Position numbers and translations under genes: made by a program. From Candidatus Pullilachnospira intestinigallinarum (lineage in GTDB: Bacteria; Bacillota; Clostridia; Lachnospirales; Lachnospiraceae): a DNA stretch of 64,000 nt. The stretch lies in assembly GCA_018711275.1 (NCBI GenBank), contig DVIN01000021.1:1-64000 (forward strand). Direction: 5' to 3'. Below the pieces are notes generated by a model. The model was not told the DNA's origin. It was given only the letters and a program-made list of their open reading frames with translations, and did not search any database. Below, in pieces: positions 52,683 through 61,199 of this stretch. Positions within the stretch are counted from its first letter, which is position 1. Each line of letters starts with the position of its first letter.

Positions 52683-53459
52683 ATGGAAGAAGCCTATGAA
52701 AATTTTGCCCGGGTCTATGACCTGTTTATGGATAATATTGATTATCCTGCCTGGTGCCGGTATCTGACCGGACTTCTTGAGGAATACCAGGTGACAGACG
52801 GTCTTGTACTGGAACTGGGCTGCGGCACCGGTACCATGACGGAGCTGCTGGCAGGAGAAGGCTACGACATGATCGGCGTGGACAACTCCGAAGAAATGCT
52901 GGAGGAAGCCATGGAAAAAAAGGCGGCTTCCGGCCACGACATCCTTTATCTGCTGCAGGATATGCGGGAATTTGAACTGTACGGGACCGTGCGGGCAGTG
53001 GTCAGCATCTGCGATTCCATGAATTACATTCTGGAGGAGGAAGAACTGCTGCAGGTGTTCCGGCTGGTGAATAATTATCTGGATCCCGGGGGAGTATTTG
53101 TCTTTGATATGAACACACGGTATAAATACCGGGATATGATCGGAGACACCACCATCGCGGAAAACCGGGAGGAAGGCAGCTTCATCTGGGAGAATTTCTT
53201 TGATGAAGAGACGGGAATCAATGAATACGAGCTGACGCTGTTTCTGCCGGAAGAAAACGGCCTGTTCCGAAAGTACGAGGAAGTACACCGGCAGAGAGCC
53301 TACGGGCTGGATACGGTAAAGAAGCTTCTGGTTCAGGCCGGCCTGGAATTTGTGGCCGCTTATGACGCGTTTACCAGAGAGCCGCCGGGCCCGAAGAGCG
53401 AGCGGGTATATCTGGTGGCCAGGGAATGGCAGAAGAAAAACGGCGAAGCCGGGGACTGA
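52683..53459 (+). CDS. Class I SAM-dependent methyltransferase
   Basis: The 258-aa protein has the Rossmann SAM motif I VLELGCGTGTMTELLA (about 42-57), motif II acidic IGVDNSEEML, and CDSMNYILEEEEL as post-motif region. The N-terminal YENFARVYDLFMDNIDYPAWC is typical of Lachnospiraceae class I enzymes near hslO. The substrate is unknown. ACAAGGAG precedes the ATG. It is first in a row with a Sel1-repeat protein and hslO. Confidence 0.85.
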   Translation: MEEAYENFARVYDLFMDNIDYPAWCRYLTGLLEEYQVTDGLVLELGCGTGTMTELLAGEGYDMIGVDNSEEMLEEAMEKKAASGHDILYLLQDMREFELYGTVRAVVSICDSMNYILEEEELLQVFRLVNNYLDPGGVFVFDMNTRYKYRDMIGDTTIAENREEGSFIWENFFDEETGINEYELTLFLPEENGLFRKYEEVHRQRAYGLDTVKKLLVQAGLEFVAAYDAFTREPPGPKSERVYLVAREWQKKNGEAGD

Positions 53460-53510
53460 AGGCCTGCTGAGAGGAAACCCGACAAAAACAACGAGAAATC
53501 CGAGGAGATT

Positions 53511-54164
53511 ATGGAGAAAAAACCAATAGACTGGAGCCTGGACGAGCTGCTGCTGATGGCGCCGTCCGGCGGGAAAAATGTGGAGTATGCCATTGGGTTC
53601 TATTATGAAAACGGTGTGCACACCCAGGCGGATCCGGCCCAGGCGGTGACCTGGTACGAGAAAGCCGCCAAAAAAGGGCACCCGGAGGCGCAGCTGCGTC
53701 TGGGATTGATGGCGGCCCAGGGTAGGGGAATGGAAAAGGATCCCAAAGCCGCCTTTGGGTGGCTGAAGAAGGCGGCGGATCAGGGAAATGCCAACGCCCA
53801 GTTCAATGTGGGCCGGTGCTATGAGGAAGGTATCGGCGTGAAAAAAGACATTTCCCGGGCAGTGAGCTGGTTCGCGAAGGCGGCCAAAAAGGAGGATTTC
53901 CGGGCGGTGTGCTGTCTGGGAATGTATTACCTGTCCGGCGAAGGTGTGGAGAAAAATGAGAAGAAAGCCTTTGGCTGCTTTGAGCGGGCGGCCCGGGCGG
54001 GGATTCCGGCAGCCCAGTACAATCTGGCGGTGCTGTACCGGTACGGAACAGGAACGGAGATGGATGAGGAAAAGTCCCTTCACTGGATGACGAAAGCGGC
54101 CCAGCAGGGATTTGCGCTGGCGGTGAAGGATTTGAACGGAGAGGAGACGACAGAAAATGAATGA
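53511..54164 (+). CDS. Sel1-repeat (TPR-like) protein
   Basis: The 217-aa protein is made of about five Sel1-like repeats of 36 residues (for example ALGFYYENGVHTQADPAQAVTW-type units, AQLRLGLMAAQGRGMEKDPKAAFG, AQFNVGRCYEEGIGVKKDISRAV, AAQYNLAVLYRYGTGTEMDEEKS). These form a solenoid for protein binding. It has no signal peptide and so is cytosolic. It overlaps hslO by 8 bp, suggesting coupling with that chaperone. Confidence 0.88.
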   Translation: MEKKPIDWSLDELLLMAPSGGKNVEYAIGFYYENGVHTQADPAQAVTWYEKAAKKGHPEAQLRLGLMAAQGRGMEKDPKAAFGWLKKAADQGNANAQFNVGRCYEEGIGVKKDISRAVSWFAKAAKKEDFRAVCCLGMYYLSGEGVEKNEKKAFGCFERAARAGIPAAQYNLAVLYRYGTGTEMDEEKSLHWMTKAAQQGFALAVKDLNGEETTENE

Positions 54165-55038
54165 TTATATTGTGAGAGCAACAGCGGCCCAGGGCCAGAT
54201 CCGTGCCTTTGCGGCCACCACCAGAGAAATGGTGGAGACGGCGAGAAAGGCCCATAACACCAGCCCGGTGGTGACGGCGGCGCTGGGACGGCTTCTGACC
54301 GGCGGAGCCATGATGGGAGTGATGATGAAGGGAGACAAGGATGTGCTGACCCTTCAGATCAAGTGTGACGGCCCCCTGCACGGCCTGGTGGTGACGGCGG
54401 ATGCCAAAGGAAATGTGAAGGGATATGCGGACCAGCCGGATGTGATGCTTCCGGCCAATGCCCAGGGAAAACTGGACGTGGGCGGCGCTGTGGGAAGCGG
54501 CATTTTAAGCGTGATCAAGGATCTGGGACTGAAAGAGCCCTATGTGGGACAGACCCAGCTTCAGACCGGGGAAATCGGCGATGACCTGACCTATTACTTT
54601 GCCAGCAGCGAGCAGGTGCCCTCTTCCGTGGGTCTGGGCGTGCTGATGGAGCGGGATAACACGGTAAAACGGGCAGGCGGATTTATCGTTCAGCTGATGC
54701 CGGATGCCACAGAGGAAATTATCGAAAAGCTGGAAGCCAACCTGGCACAGATCACGTCCGTCACCGGACTTCTGGATCAGGGAGATACGCCGGAAAGAAT
54801 TCTGGAGAAGCTTCTGGGAAATCTGGATCTGGAAATCCTGGACCGGCTGGACACCCGCTTTTACTGCAACTGCGACAAGGTGCGGGTGGGAAAGGTTCTG
54901 ATCAGCCTGGGAAAGAAGGAGCTTCAGAGCATGATTGACGAGGGAAAGGAAGTGCAGCTAAACTGCCATTTCTGCAATACGGATTACACCTTCAGCGTGG
55001 AAGAACTGAAAGAACTGCTGGCGCTGGCCCAGGCGTAG
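54157..55038 (+). CDS. hslO: Redox-regulated chaperone Hsp33
   Basis: Hsp33 is a holdase activated by oxidation of a zinc-bound cysteine centre. The 293-aa protein has the N-terminal chaperone domain (VRATAAQGQIRAFAA, TGGAMMGVMMKG, QLQTGEIGDDLTYYFASSEQ) and the C-terminal zinc motif CNC...CHFC (about 234-272). All four Cys are present. It overlaps the Sel1-repeat gene and is near bcp, which fits an oxidative-stress setting. Confidence 0.97.
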   Translation: MNDYIVRATAAQGQIRAFAATTREMVETARKAHNTSPVVTAALGRLLTGGAMMGVMMKGDKDVLTLQIKCDGPLHGLVVTADAKGNVKGYADQPDVMLPANAQGKLDVGGAVGSGILSVIKDLGLKEPYVGQTQLQTGEIGDDLTYYFASSEQVPSSVGLGVLMERDNTVKRAGGFIVQLMPDATEEIIEKLEANLAQITSVTGLLDQGDTPERILEKLLGNLDLEILDRLDTRFYCNCDKVRVGKVLISLGKKELQSMIDEGKEVQLNCHFCNTDYTFSVEELKELLALAQA

Positions 55039-55164
55039 TGCCGCGGGTCAGAGTAAGAAGCAAAAAACAAAAAATGCCGGACTGTATCCGGCGGACGGTA
55101 AGTGAAGCCTGGCGGCTTAAGAAAGCCGGAAGGCAGAGGACTGCGAAGAAAAGGGAGAAATGCG

Positions 55165-57075
55165 ATGAAACATGGATTTATCAAGGCTGCGGCCGGCACG
55201 CCAAAAATCAGGGTGGCAGACTGCGTACACAATGCGGATGAAATTCTGCGGATTGTAAAGGAGATGGAACAGCATGGCGCCGGGATCATGAGTTTTCCGG
55301 AACTGTGCATTACCGGATATACCTGCGGAGACCTGTTCTGGCAGGATCTGCTTCTGGAGAGCGCAAAACGGGAGCTGTTAAGGATCGCCAGAGAAACCGC
55401 GCGGGTGGACGCGCTGATTTTTATAGGGCTTCCCCTGGACGTGGAGGGCAAGCTGTACAACGTGGCCGCAGTGCTGAACAGAGGAAAAATCCTGGGTCTG
55501 ATTCCCAAGGTTCATCTTCCCAACTATGCGGAATATTATGAGGCCCGGCAGTTCACGCCCGCGGACGACCGGATGCGTCTGGTGGAACTGGGAGGGGAGC
55601 AGATACTCTTTGGCACCCGGCTCCTTTTCACCTGTCTTCAGATGCCCCATCTGAAGGTGGCGGCGGAGATCTGTGAGGACCTCTGGGTGCCCGACCCGCC
55701 CAGTGTATCCCATGCCATGGCGGGGGCGACGGTGATTGTCAATCTTTCGGCGGGGGATGAGATCACAGGAAAGGATACTTACCGGAGAAATCTGGTGACA
55801 GGACAGTCCGCCCGTCTGGTCTGCGGGTATGTGTATGCCACCGCCGGGGAGGGGGAATCTTCCTCGGATCTGGTATTCGGCGGTCATAACCTGATTGCGG
55901 AGAACGGGGCTCTTCTGGCGGAGGCACGCCGTTTTGAAAATCAGACTATTTACGGGGATATCGATGTGAACCGGCTGGCTACGGAGAGAAGAAAGATGAC
56001 TACTTTCCATGTAAAGGGCCAGGAAAATTACCTGAAGGTGGAATTCGAACTGATTCCCAAAGAGACGGAGCTTACCAGAACCTTCCCGGCCCGTCCTTTT
56101 GTGCCGGACGCCCGACAGGAGAGGGAAAAGCGCTGCGATGAGATTCTCACCATTCAGGCCATGGGGCTGAAAAAAAGGCTGGAGCATACGGGATGTCAGT
56201 GCGCGGTGCTGGGGATTTCCGGAGGGCTGGACTCCACGCTGGCTCTTCTGGTGACGGTGCGGGCTTTCGATTATCTGAAAATTCCCAGAAAACAGGTGCG
56301 GGCGGTGACCATGCCCTGCTTCGGCACCACGGACCGTACTTACCGTAACGCCTGTGAGCTGACCCGCCGTCTGGGCGCTACTTTACAGGAGGTGGATATC
56401 CGGGAAGCGGTGACGGTGCATTTCAGAGATATCGGTCACGACAGCCAGGTCCATGACGTGACCTACGAAAACTGTCAGGCCCGGGAACGTACTCAGGTAA
56501 TTATGGACATCGCCAACCAGAGCGGCGGTCTGGTGATCGGCACCGGCGATCTGTCGGAGCTGGCTCTGGGATGGGCCACCTACAACGGCGACCATATGTC
56601 CATGTACGGGGTAAATGCCTCCATCCCCAAAACACTGGTGCGCCACCTGGTGCGTTACTATGCGGATACCTGCGGGGATCCGGCCCTTTCCGATATCCTG
56701 CTGGATATCCTGGATACGCCGGTGAGCCCGGAACTTCTTCCCCCCAAGGACGGCGAAATCGCTCAGAAAACGGAGGATCTGGTGGGACCCTATGAGCTTC
56801 ACGACTTTTTCCTGTATTATATGCTCCGGGCCGGATTTGAACCGGAGAAGATTTACCGGATTGCACGGAAAACCTTTGCGGGCGTTTACGGGGATGACGT
56901 GATTCTGAAATGGCTGAAGAATTTCTATCGGAGATTTTTCGCCCAGCAGTTTAAGCGGAACTGTCTGCCGGACGGCCCCAAGGTGGGCACGGTGGCGGTG
57001 TCGCCCAGAGGCGATCTGCGGATGCCCAGCGACGGCTGCGCGAGAATCTGGCTGGATCAGCTGGAAAATCTGTAA
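55165..57075 (+). CDS. nadE: Glutamine-dependent NAD+ synthetase
   Basis: Makes NAD+ from deamido-NAD+ with glutamine as nitrogen donor. The 636-aa protein has an N-terminal nitrilase-type glutaminase domain with catalytic triad E46 (FPELCITGY), Lys in IPKVHLPNY and Cys in AAEICEDLW. A C-terminal PP-loop synthetase domain follows, with GISGGLDSTLALLV at about 350 and GTGDLSELALGW. Such two-domain length is normal. ATG 55165 after AGGGAG is chosen over ATG 55102. Confidence 0.97.
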   Translation: MKHGFIKAAAGTPKIRVADCVHNADEILRIVKEMEQHGAGIMSFPELCITGYTCGDLFWQDLLLESAKRELLRIARETARVDALIFIGLPLDVEGKLYNVAAVLNRGKILGLIPKVHLPNYAEYYEARQFTPADDRMRLVELGGEQILFGTRLLFTCLQMPHLKVAAEICEDLWVPDPPSVSHAMAGATVIVNLSAGDEITGKDTYRRNLVTGQSARLVCGYVYATAGEGESSSDLVFGGHNLIAENGALLAEARRFENQTIYGDIDVNRLATERRKMTTFHVKGQENYLKVEFELIPKETELTRTFPARPFVPDARQEREKRCDEILTIQAMGLKKRLEHTGCQCAVLGISGGLDSTLALLVTVRAFDYLKIPRKQVRAVTMPCFGTTDRTYRNACELTRRLGATLQEVDIREAVTVHFRDIGHDSQVHDVTYENCQARERTQVIMDIANQSGGLVIGTGDLSELALGWATYNGDHMSMYGVNASIPKTLVRHLVRYYADTCGDPALSDILLDILDTPVSPELLPPKDGEIAQKTEDLVGPYELHDFFLYYMLRAGFEPEKIYRIARKTFAGVYGDDVILKWLKNFYRRFFAQQFKRNCLPDGPKVGTVAVSPRGDLRMPSDGCARIWLDQLENL

Positions 57076-57132
57076 AAAGCGGGATGGTTTCGAAAAGTGC
57101 CGGAACCCGCGGGCAAAAATGAGGAGACGGAT

Positions 57133-58026
57133 ATGGAACAACTGATGAAAGAACTGGCGTTCCCGGAGGATGCCATCCGGGAAGTGGCGGATACGGACAG
57201 AAAACTGCAGAAGGGCATCTGGGGCCGCAGGATGGATGAAATGGCTGCCGGCCTGATGAAAAAGATGGAAAAAGGAGCCTGCCGGGAGGAACTTCTGGAG
57301 GCGCTTTCCGGCTGTGAGCAGATGGAGGAGGAGACGGGAATCCACCGTTATACGCTGGATCTCCTGTTTCTGCTGCGGTGTGCGGAAATTCTCCGGGAAA
57401 ATTATAAAAAGAAGGGACTGCCGGATGACCTGTTTCTGGATTCCATGATGGATCTGAAATGGAAGCTGCTGGAGTGCCGGCAGATCTATGGGGTAAATGG
57501 GATTTTTGTGGGTTTCTGGTACGACCGGTTTTTCGATATGACCCGGTTTGCCCTGGGGAGATTCCAGTTTGAGGAAGAAACCTTTCAGGGGGATGTATAT
57601 CAGGAGGACGGTTTTTCCGTAAAGAAGGGAGATCCGGTGATCAATATGCACATCCCCTCCAGCGGACCGCTGGATCCCGCTCAGGCGGAGGCGTCCATTG
57701 CCAGGGCGGCCAAATTTTACCGGGATCTGTTTCCGAAGGGAACCGTGCCCTTTGTGATGGATTCCTGGCTGCTGGACCCGGATCTGATGAAAATGCTGCC
57801 CCAGGGAAATATCCGCCGGTTTGTGGAACGGTTCCATCTGGTAAGTGTAAAAAAGGGAGAAACATTTTCCGACGGATGGCGGGTATTCGGTCCGGAATGG
57901 GAGAAGGATCCTGCCGACCTTCCCCGCGCTACCAGACTACAGACGGCCATCGCGGACTATCTGCAGGGCGGCGGAACACTGGGGGCCGGGTATGGGATTT
58001 TCCTGTGGAAGAGGAAGGACGCATAG
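57133..58026 (+). CDS. Acyltransferase-like protein (GNAT-like C-terminal domain family)
   Basis: The 297-aa protein has a helical N-terminal half (MEQLMKELAFPEDAIREV...) and a C-terminal half with INMHIPSSGPLDPAQAEASI and PKGTVPFVMDSWLLDPDL. This matches the clostridial family annotated as acyltransferase-domain/GNAT-like proteins. No canonical acetyl-CoA loop is evident, so activity is uncertain. ATG 57133 follows GAGGAGACGG. It follows nadE by 57 bp in the same orientation. Confidence 0.7.
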   Translation: MEQLMKELAFPEDAIREVADTDRKLQKGIWGRRMDEMAAGLMKKMEKGACREELLEALSGCEQMEEETGIHRYTLDLLFLLRCAEILRENYKKKGLPDDLFLDSMMDLKWKLLECRQIYGVNGIFVGFWYDRFFDMTRFALGRFQFEEETFQGDVYQEDGFSVKKGDPVINMHIPSSGPLDPAQAEASIARAAKFYRDLFPKGTVPFVMDSWLLDPDLMKMLPQGNIRRFVERFHLVSVKKGETFSDGWRVFGPEWEKDPADLPRATRLQTAIADYLQGGGTLGAGYGIFLWKRKDA

Positions 58027-58097
58027 GATAAGATACCGGAAGACAGAAATGCAATGGAAAGCATGCTGCGCGAGCGTTCCATTGTTGTGAAGGAAGG

Positions 58098-58134
58098 AGC
58101 GCCGGGGTCCTGGATCAGGACTCCGGCGCTGCTT
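58098..58134 (+). terminator. Terminator after the acyltransferase-like gene
   Basis: A 15-bp stem (58098-58112 with 58116-58130, one G-U pair) with loop GAT, then GCTTTTG. It overlaps the 3' end of the leftward gene at 58115, so it sits between convergent units. Confidence 0.75.
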
Positions 58135-58576
58135 TTGCCAGGGCAGATTTGATAGCCTCCAGAAGCAGCATGGAGGTATATTTGTTGTCATCTTCGTAGG
58201 TGATATCCTCCGTGGACTGACTGGCATAGATCTGACTGGCCAGACTTTCCAGTGTGGGCTCCATCAGCGGGTACATGGCGGTGGTGGTTTCGCTGAGATT
58301 CACCAGTTCGATGGCATTGATGTGGTTGGTATCCACCGTCACCTGCACGTCAAAGCTGCTGTCACCCAGTTCGATGGCGGTGGTATATACCCCGGCCACA
58401 TACCGGTCGGGTTCGGAGGTTTCCGCAGCCGTGGATGCGGTATCCGTACTCTGATCTTTTCCGGGCCCGAACATCATCACCAGAAGCGCGATCATCAGAA
58501 TGGCAAGAGCGAGAAAGATAGCGGTATAAATCACTTCTTTCATGTGCAGCACGACGATTTTGGTTTTGGAACTCAT
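58115..58576 (-). CDS. Membrane-anchored FMN-binding-domain-like protein lacking the flavin motif
   Basis: The 153-aa protein has one N-terminal membrane helix (about 13-35), a Ser/Thr-rich linker and a small domain at 57-153. Its outline matches FMN-bind domains: GVYTTAIELGDSSFDVQVTVDTNHINAIELVNLSETT-like beta strands, then the end helix YTSMLLLEAIKSALAKA. At the flavin-linking SGAT-x-T position it reads YEDDNKYTS, so covalent FMN is unlikely. ATG 58576 follows AAAGGAGTG. Function unknown. Confidence 0.7.
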   Translation of the reverse strand: MSSKTKIVVLHMKEVIYTAIFLALAILMIALLVMMFGPGKDQSTDTASTAAETSEPDRYVAGVYTTAIELGDSSFDVQVTVDTNHINAIELVNLSETTTAMYPLMEPTLESLASQIYASQSTEDITYEDDNKYTSMLLLEAIKSALAKAAPES

Positions 58577-58804
58577 ACACTCACTCCTTTGGAGCAGCGG
58601 CCCGGCCTGTGGGATTTAAGGGCGCGGAGCGTTACTGCGATTCTTTATAACATCATATGAGCGGCGGGGAAATTTATGCGTGGGGAATTTCCTGAATTTT
58701 CCGGGCCGTCCGTTGGGAAAAACGGGCAGCAGGGGAAGGGAGGGAGGGGCGGCTGTTGAGGGAAAAACGGCCCGGGAAATTGGCTTCGTGGACGGTGAAA
58801 AGAA
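58577..58804. other. Intergenic region upstream of the small membrane protein
   Basis: GC-rich stretch without a supported gene; it contains the leftward leader of the FMN-bind-like gene. I see no clear RNA or repeat in it. Confidence 0.4.
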
Positions 58805-58834
58805 ATGACAGACAGGGGCGGGAAATGGTATAAT
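58805..58834 (+). promoter_or_regulatory. Promoter sharing a 20-bp core with the trmO promoter
   Basis: ATGACA (58805-58810), 18-bp spacer, TATAAT (58829-58834) with TGG before it. Bases 58826-58845 are identical to 38371-38390. The downstream leader differs. Confidence 0.7.
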
Positions 58835-58913
58835 AGCCGCAGAGCTGCTTTGATGCCCGCGTCTTACTCCGGAGCCGGATTGTGCAAAAGGCGCGTAAAC
58901 AGGAGGAAGGATC

Positions 58914-59093
58914 ATGAACAATGAAAACAGCGAAAAGGAAAAGAATAACAAAAAAAGGGAGGATAATTATCTTGCCATTGCACTGAGCCTTGGCGTTGCG
59001 TTTGGTATTTTGACAGATAGTCTGGCGTTGGGGCTGGCGCTGGGGGTAGCTGTCGGATGCCTGCTGGACATAAGGAAGGAGAAAAAACCGTGA
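58914..59093 (+). CDS. 59-residue glycine-zipper-like membrane protein
   Basis: The protein has a Lys/Glu/Asn-rich start (MNNENSEKEKNNKKRED) and two short hydrophobic runs rich in Gly, Ala and Leu (LAIALSLGVAFGILT and LALGLALGVAVGCLLD), then a basic tail. The start has AGGAGGAAGG just upstream. The next gene starts at GTG 59090, overlapping its stop by 4 bp (GTGA). I do not recognise a family; a small helical-hairpin membrane protein is likely. Confidence 0.72.
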   Translation: MNNENSEKEKNNKKREDNYLAIALSLGVAFGILTDSLALGLALGVAVGCLLDIRKEKKP

Positions 59094-60058
59094 CGAAAGG
59101 TGGGATGCCGCAGACAGGCCTGGGGGCGCAGGTCCCGGATGGAATCATGACAAAGGAACAGAGAGCGCTGTTGGAATCCTGCACCCTCTGTCCCAGAGGC
59201 TGCCGGGTAAATCGGCTGGCCGGGGAGCGGGGATACTGTGGGATGACGGCAGAGGTGATGGGGGCCCGGGCGGCTCTGCATATGTGGGAGGAGCCCTGTA
59301 TTTCCGGCGTCAGGGGATCCGGCGCTGTCTTTTTCTCCGGCTGCAGCCTGGGCTGTGTCTTTTGTCAGAACCGGCCTATTGCCGCAGGAGAAGTGGCAAA
59401 GCCGGTGCCGCTATCGCGTCTGACGGAGATTTTTCTCGAACTGCAGGAACAGGGAGCGGCCAATATGAACCTGGTGACCGCGGGCCATTTTGCCCCTCAG
59501 ACAGCCTGGGCGCTGGCAGAGGCCAAAAAGAGAGGCCTGCGGATTCCGGTGGTTTACAATTCCAGCGGTTATGAAAGCAAAGAAGCGCTGGAGACGCTGG
59601 GAGATCTGGTGGATGTATGGCTGCCGGATTTCAAATACATGGATTCCGGTCTGGCGAAGAAGTATTCCCATGCCGAAGATTATCCCCGGACGGCGTGTCA
59701 GGCGGTGGACTGGATGGTGCGCCGGGCGGGCTTGTGTGCGTTTGACGAAGAGGGCTATGTGCAGAAAGGCGTGATTGTCCGCCATCTGATTCTGCCGGGG
59801 CATACGAAGGATTCCATGGCGGTGCTGAAATACCTGCATGAGCGGTATGGGGATTCCATCTATATCAGCATCATGAACCAGTACACGCCGCTGCCGCAGG
59901 TGGAGACGTACCCGGAGCTTGCCCGGCGGGTGACGAAGCGGGAATATGAAAAAGTGCTGGACTATGCCCTGGAGCTGGGAATCTCCAACGGATTTTTCCA
60001 GGAAGGGGAGACGGCCAGGGAGAGCTTTATCCCACTGTTTGATTATGAGGGGCTTTAG
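59090..60058 (+). CDS. Radical SAM protein, PflA/PflX-like (COG1313)
   Basis: The 322-aa protein has an N-terminal CTLCPRGCRVNR (CxxCxxxC) and the radical-SAM motif CSLGCVFC (CxxxCxxC) for the 4Fe-4S cluster, then NLVTAGHF, VVYNSSGYES, LPDFKYMD and LPGHTKDS. This pattern belongs to PflX-type relatives of pyruvate formate-lyase activase, whose targets are mostly unknown. GTG 59090, 8 bases after AAGGAG, overlaps the upstream gene. No glycyl-radical enzyme gene is adjacent. Confidence 0.88.
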   Translation: MTKGGMPQTGLGAQVPDGIMTKEQRALLESCTLCPRGCRVNRLAGERGYCGMTAEVMGARAALHMWEEPCISGVRGSGAVFFSGCSLGCVFCQNRPIAAGEVAKPVPLSRLTEIFLELQEQGAANMNLVTAGHFAPQTAWALAEAKKRGLRIPVVYNSSGYESKEALETLGDLVDVWLPDFKYMDSGLAKKYSHAEDYPRTACQAVDWMVRRAGLCAFDEEGYVQKGVIVRHLILPGHTKDSMAVLKYLHERYGDSIYISIMNQYTPLPQVETYPELARRVTKREYEKVLDYALELGISNGFFQEGETARESFIPLFDYEGL

Positions 60059-60111
60059 GTTGGCTATTTTCCCCACTTGTGATAGACTTGTATAAAAGGA
60101 GGTTTTTACAG

Positions 60112-61080
60112 ATGAAATTGGCGATTTTAGGACCGGGCGGAATTGCCCGGAGTATGGCGACGGCGGCGAAGGGGCTGCCGGAGGTGGAGCTTTACGCGGT
60201 GGGTTCCAGAACGTATGAGAAGGCAAAGGCTTTTGCGGAAGAATGGGGGTTTGAGAAGGCTTACGGTTCCTATGAGGAAATGCTTTCCGATCCCCAGGTG
60301 GAGCTGGTGTATGTGGCCACGCCCCACTCCCATCATTATCAGTACGCGAAAATGAGTCTGGAACACGGAAAACATGTGCTGGTGGAAAAAGCGTTTACCG
60401 TCAACGCGGCGCAGGCGGAGGAACTGATCCGCATGTCCGAGGAGAAGGGACTGCTTCTGGCGGAGGCCATCTGGACCAGATATATGCCCAGCCGGAAGAT
60501 GATCGATGACCTGGTGGAAAGCGGCGCAATCGGTAAGGTGACTTCGCTCACCGCAAATCTGGGTTATGTGCTGCCCCATGTAGAGCGGCTGCAGGAGCCC
60601 GCTTTAGCAGGCGGCGCGTTGCTGGATCTGGGGGTTTATCCCATCAACTTCGCACTGATGGTATTTCACGGCCAGGTGGAGAAGGTGACCTCCACGGCGG
60701 TGATGTCCCCCAAAGGCATCGACTGGATGAACAGCATCACGCTGACCTTTGACGACGGACGGATGGCGGTGCTTCACAGCAATATGCTGGCCCAGCCGGA
60801 CCGGCAGGGAGTGATCAACGGCGACAAGGGTTATATGGAGATCCAGAATATCAACAACTGTGAGGAAATCCGGGTATATGACCTGGACAGAAAGCTTACG
60901 GCCACCTATCCGGTGCCGGAGCAGATCAACGGTTACGAGTATGAGCTGCTTTCCTGTGTGAAAGCTATTCGGGAGGGGCAGACGGAATGCCCGGAAATGC
61001 CCCACAGCGAGATCCTGCGGGTGATGCGCCTGATGGACGGCATCCGGAAGGACTGGGGGATGAAATTCCCCTGCGAATGA
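60112..61080 (+). CDS. Gfo/Idh/MocA-family oxidoreductase
   Basis: An NAD(P)-dependent sugar or cyclitol dehydrogenase. The 322-aa protein has the Rossmann motif LGPGGIARSMATA near residue 5-17, VATPHSHHYQYA, the EKAFTVN segment with the catalytic-region Lys, and GGALLDLGVYPINFALM. Length is typical. ATG 60112 follows AAAAGGAGG. No sugar transporter or other catabolic gene adjoins it, so the substrate is open. Confidence 0.9.
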   Translation: MKLAILGPGGIARSMATAAKGLPEVELYAVGSRTYEKAKAFAEEWGFEKAYGSYEEMLSDPQVELVYVATPHSHHYQYAKMSLEHGKHVLVEKAFTVNAAQAEELIRMSEEKGLLLAEAIWTRYMPSRKMIDDLVESGAIGKVTSLTANLGYVLPHVERLQEPALAGGALLDLGVYPINFALMVFHGQVEKVTSTAVMSPKGIDWMNSITLTFDDGRMAVLHSNMLAQPDRQGVINGDKGYMEIQNINNCEEIRVYDLDRKLTATYPVPEQINGYEYELLSCVKAIREGQTECPEMPHSEILRVMRLMDGIRKDWGMKFPCE

Positions 61081-61199
61081 GGAGCGGAGCGGATACGGAA
61101 ATAAATGGCGGGCGTGCAGGCTGCGGTTTCCGCAGCCTGCATACAGGAAAGCCGAAAGGCGGAACGTGAACCAAAAAAACAGGAAGGCGGGAGAAACAC

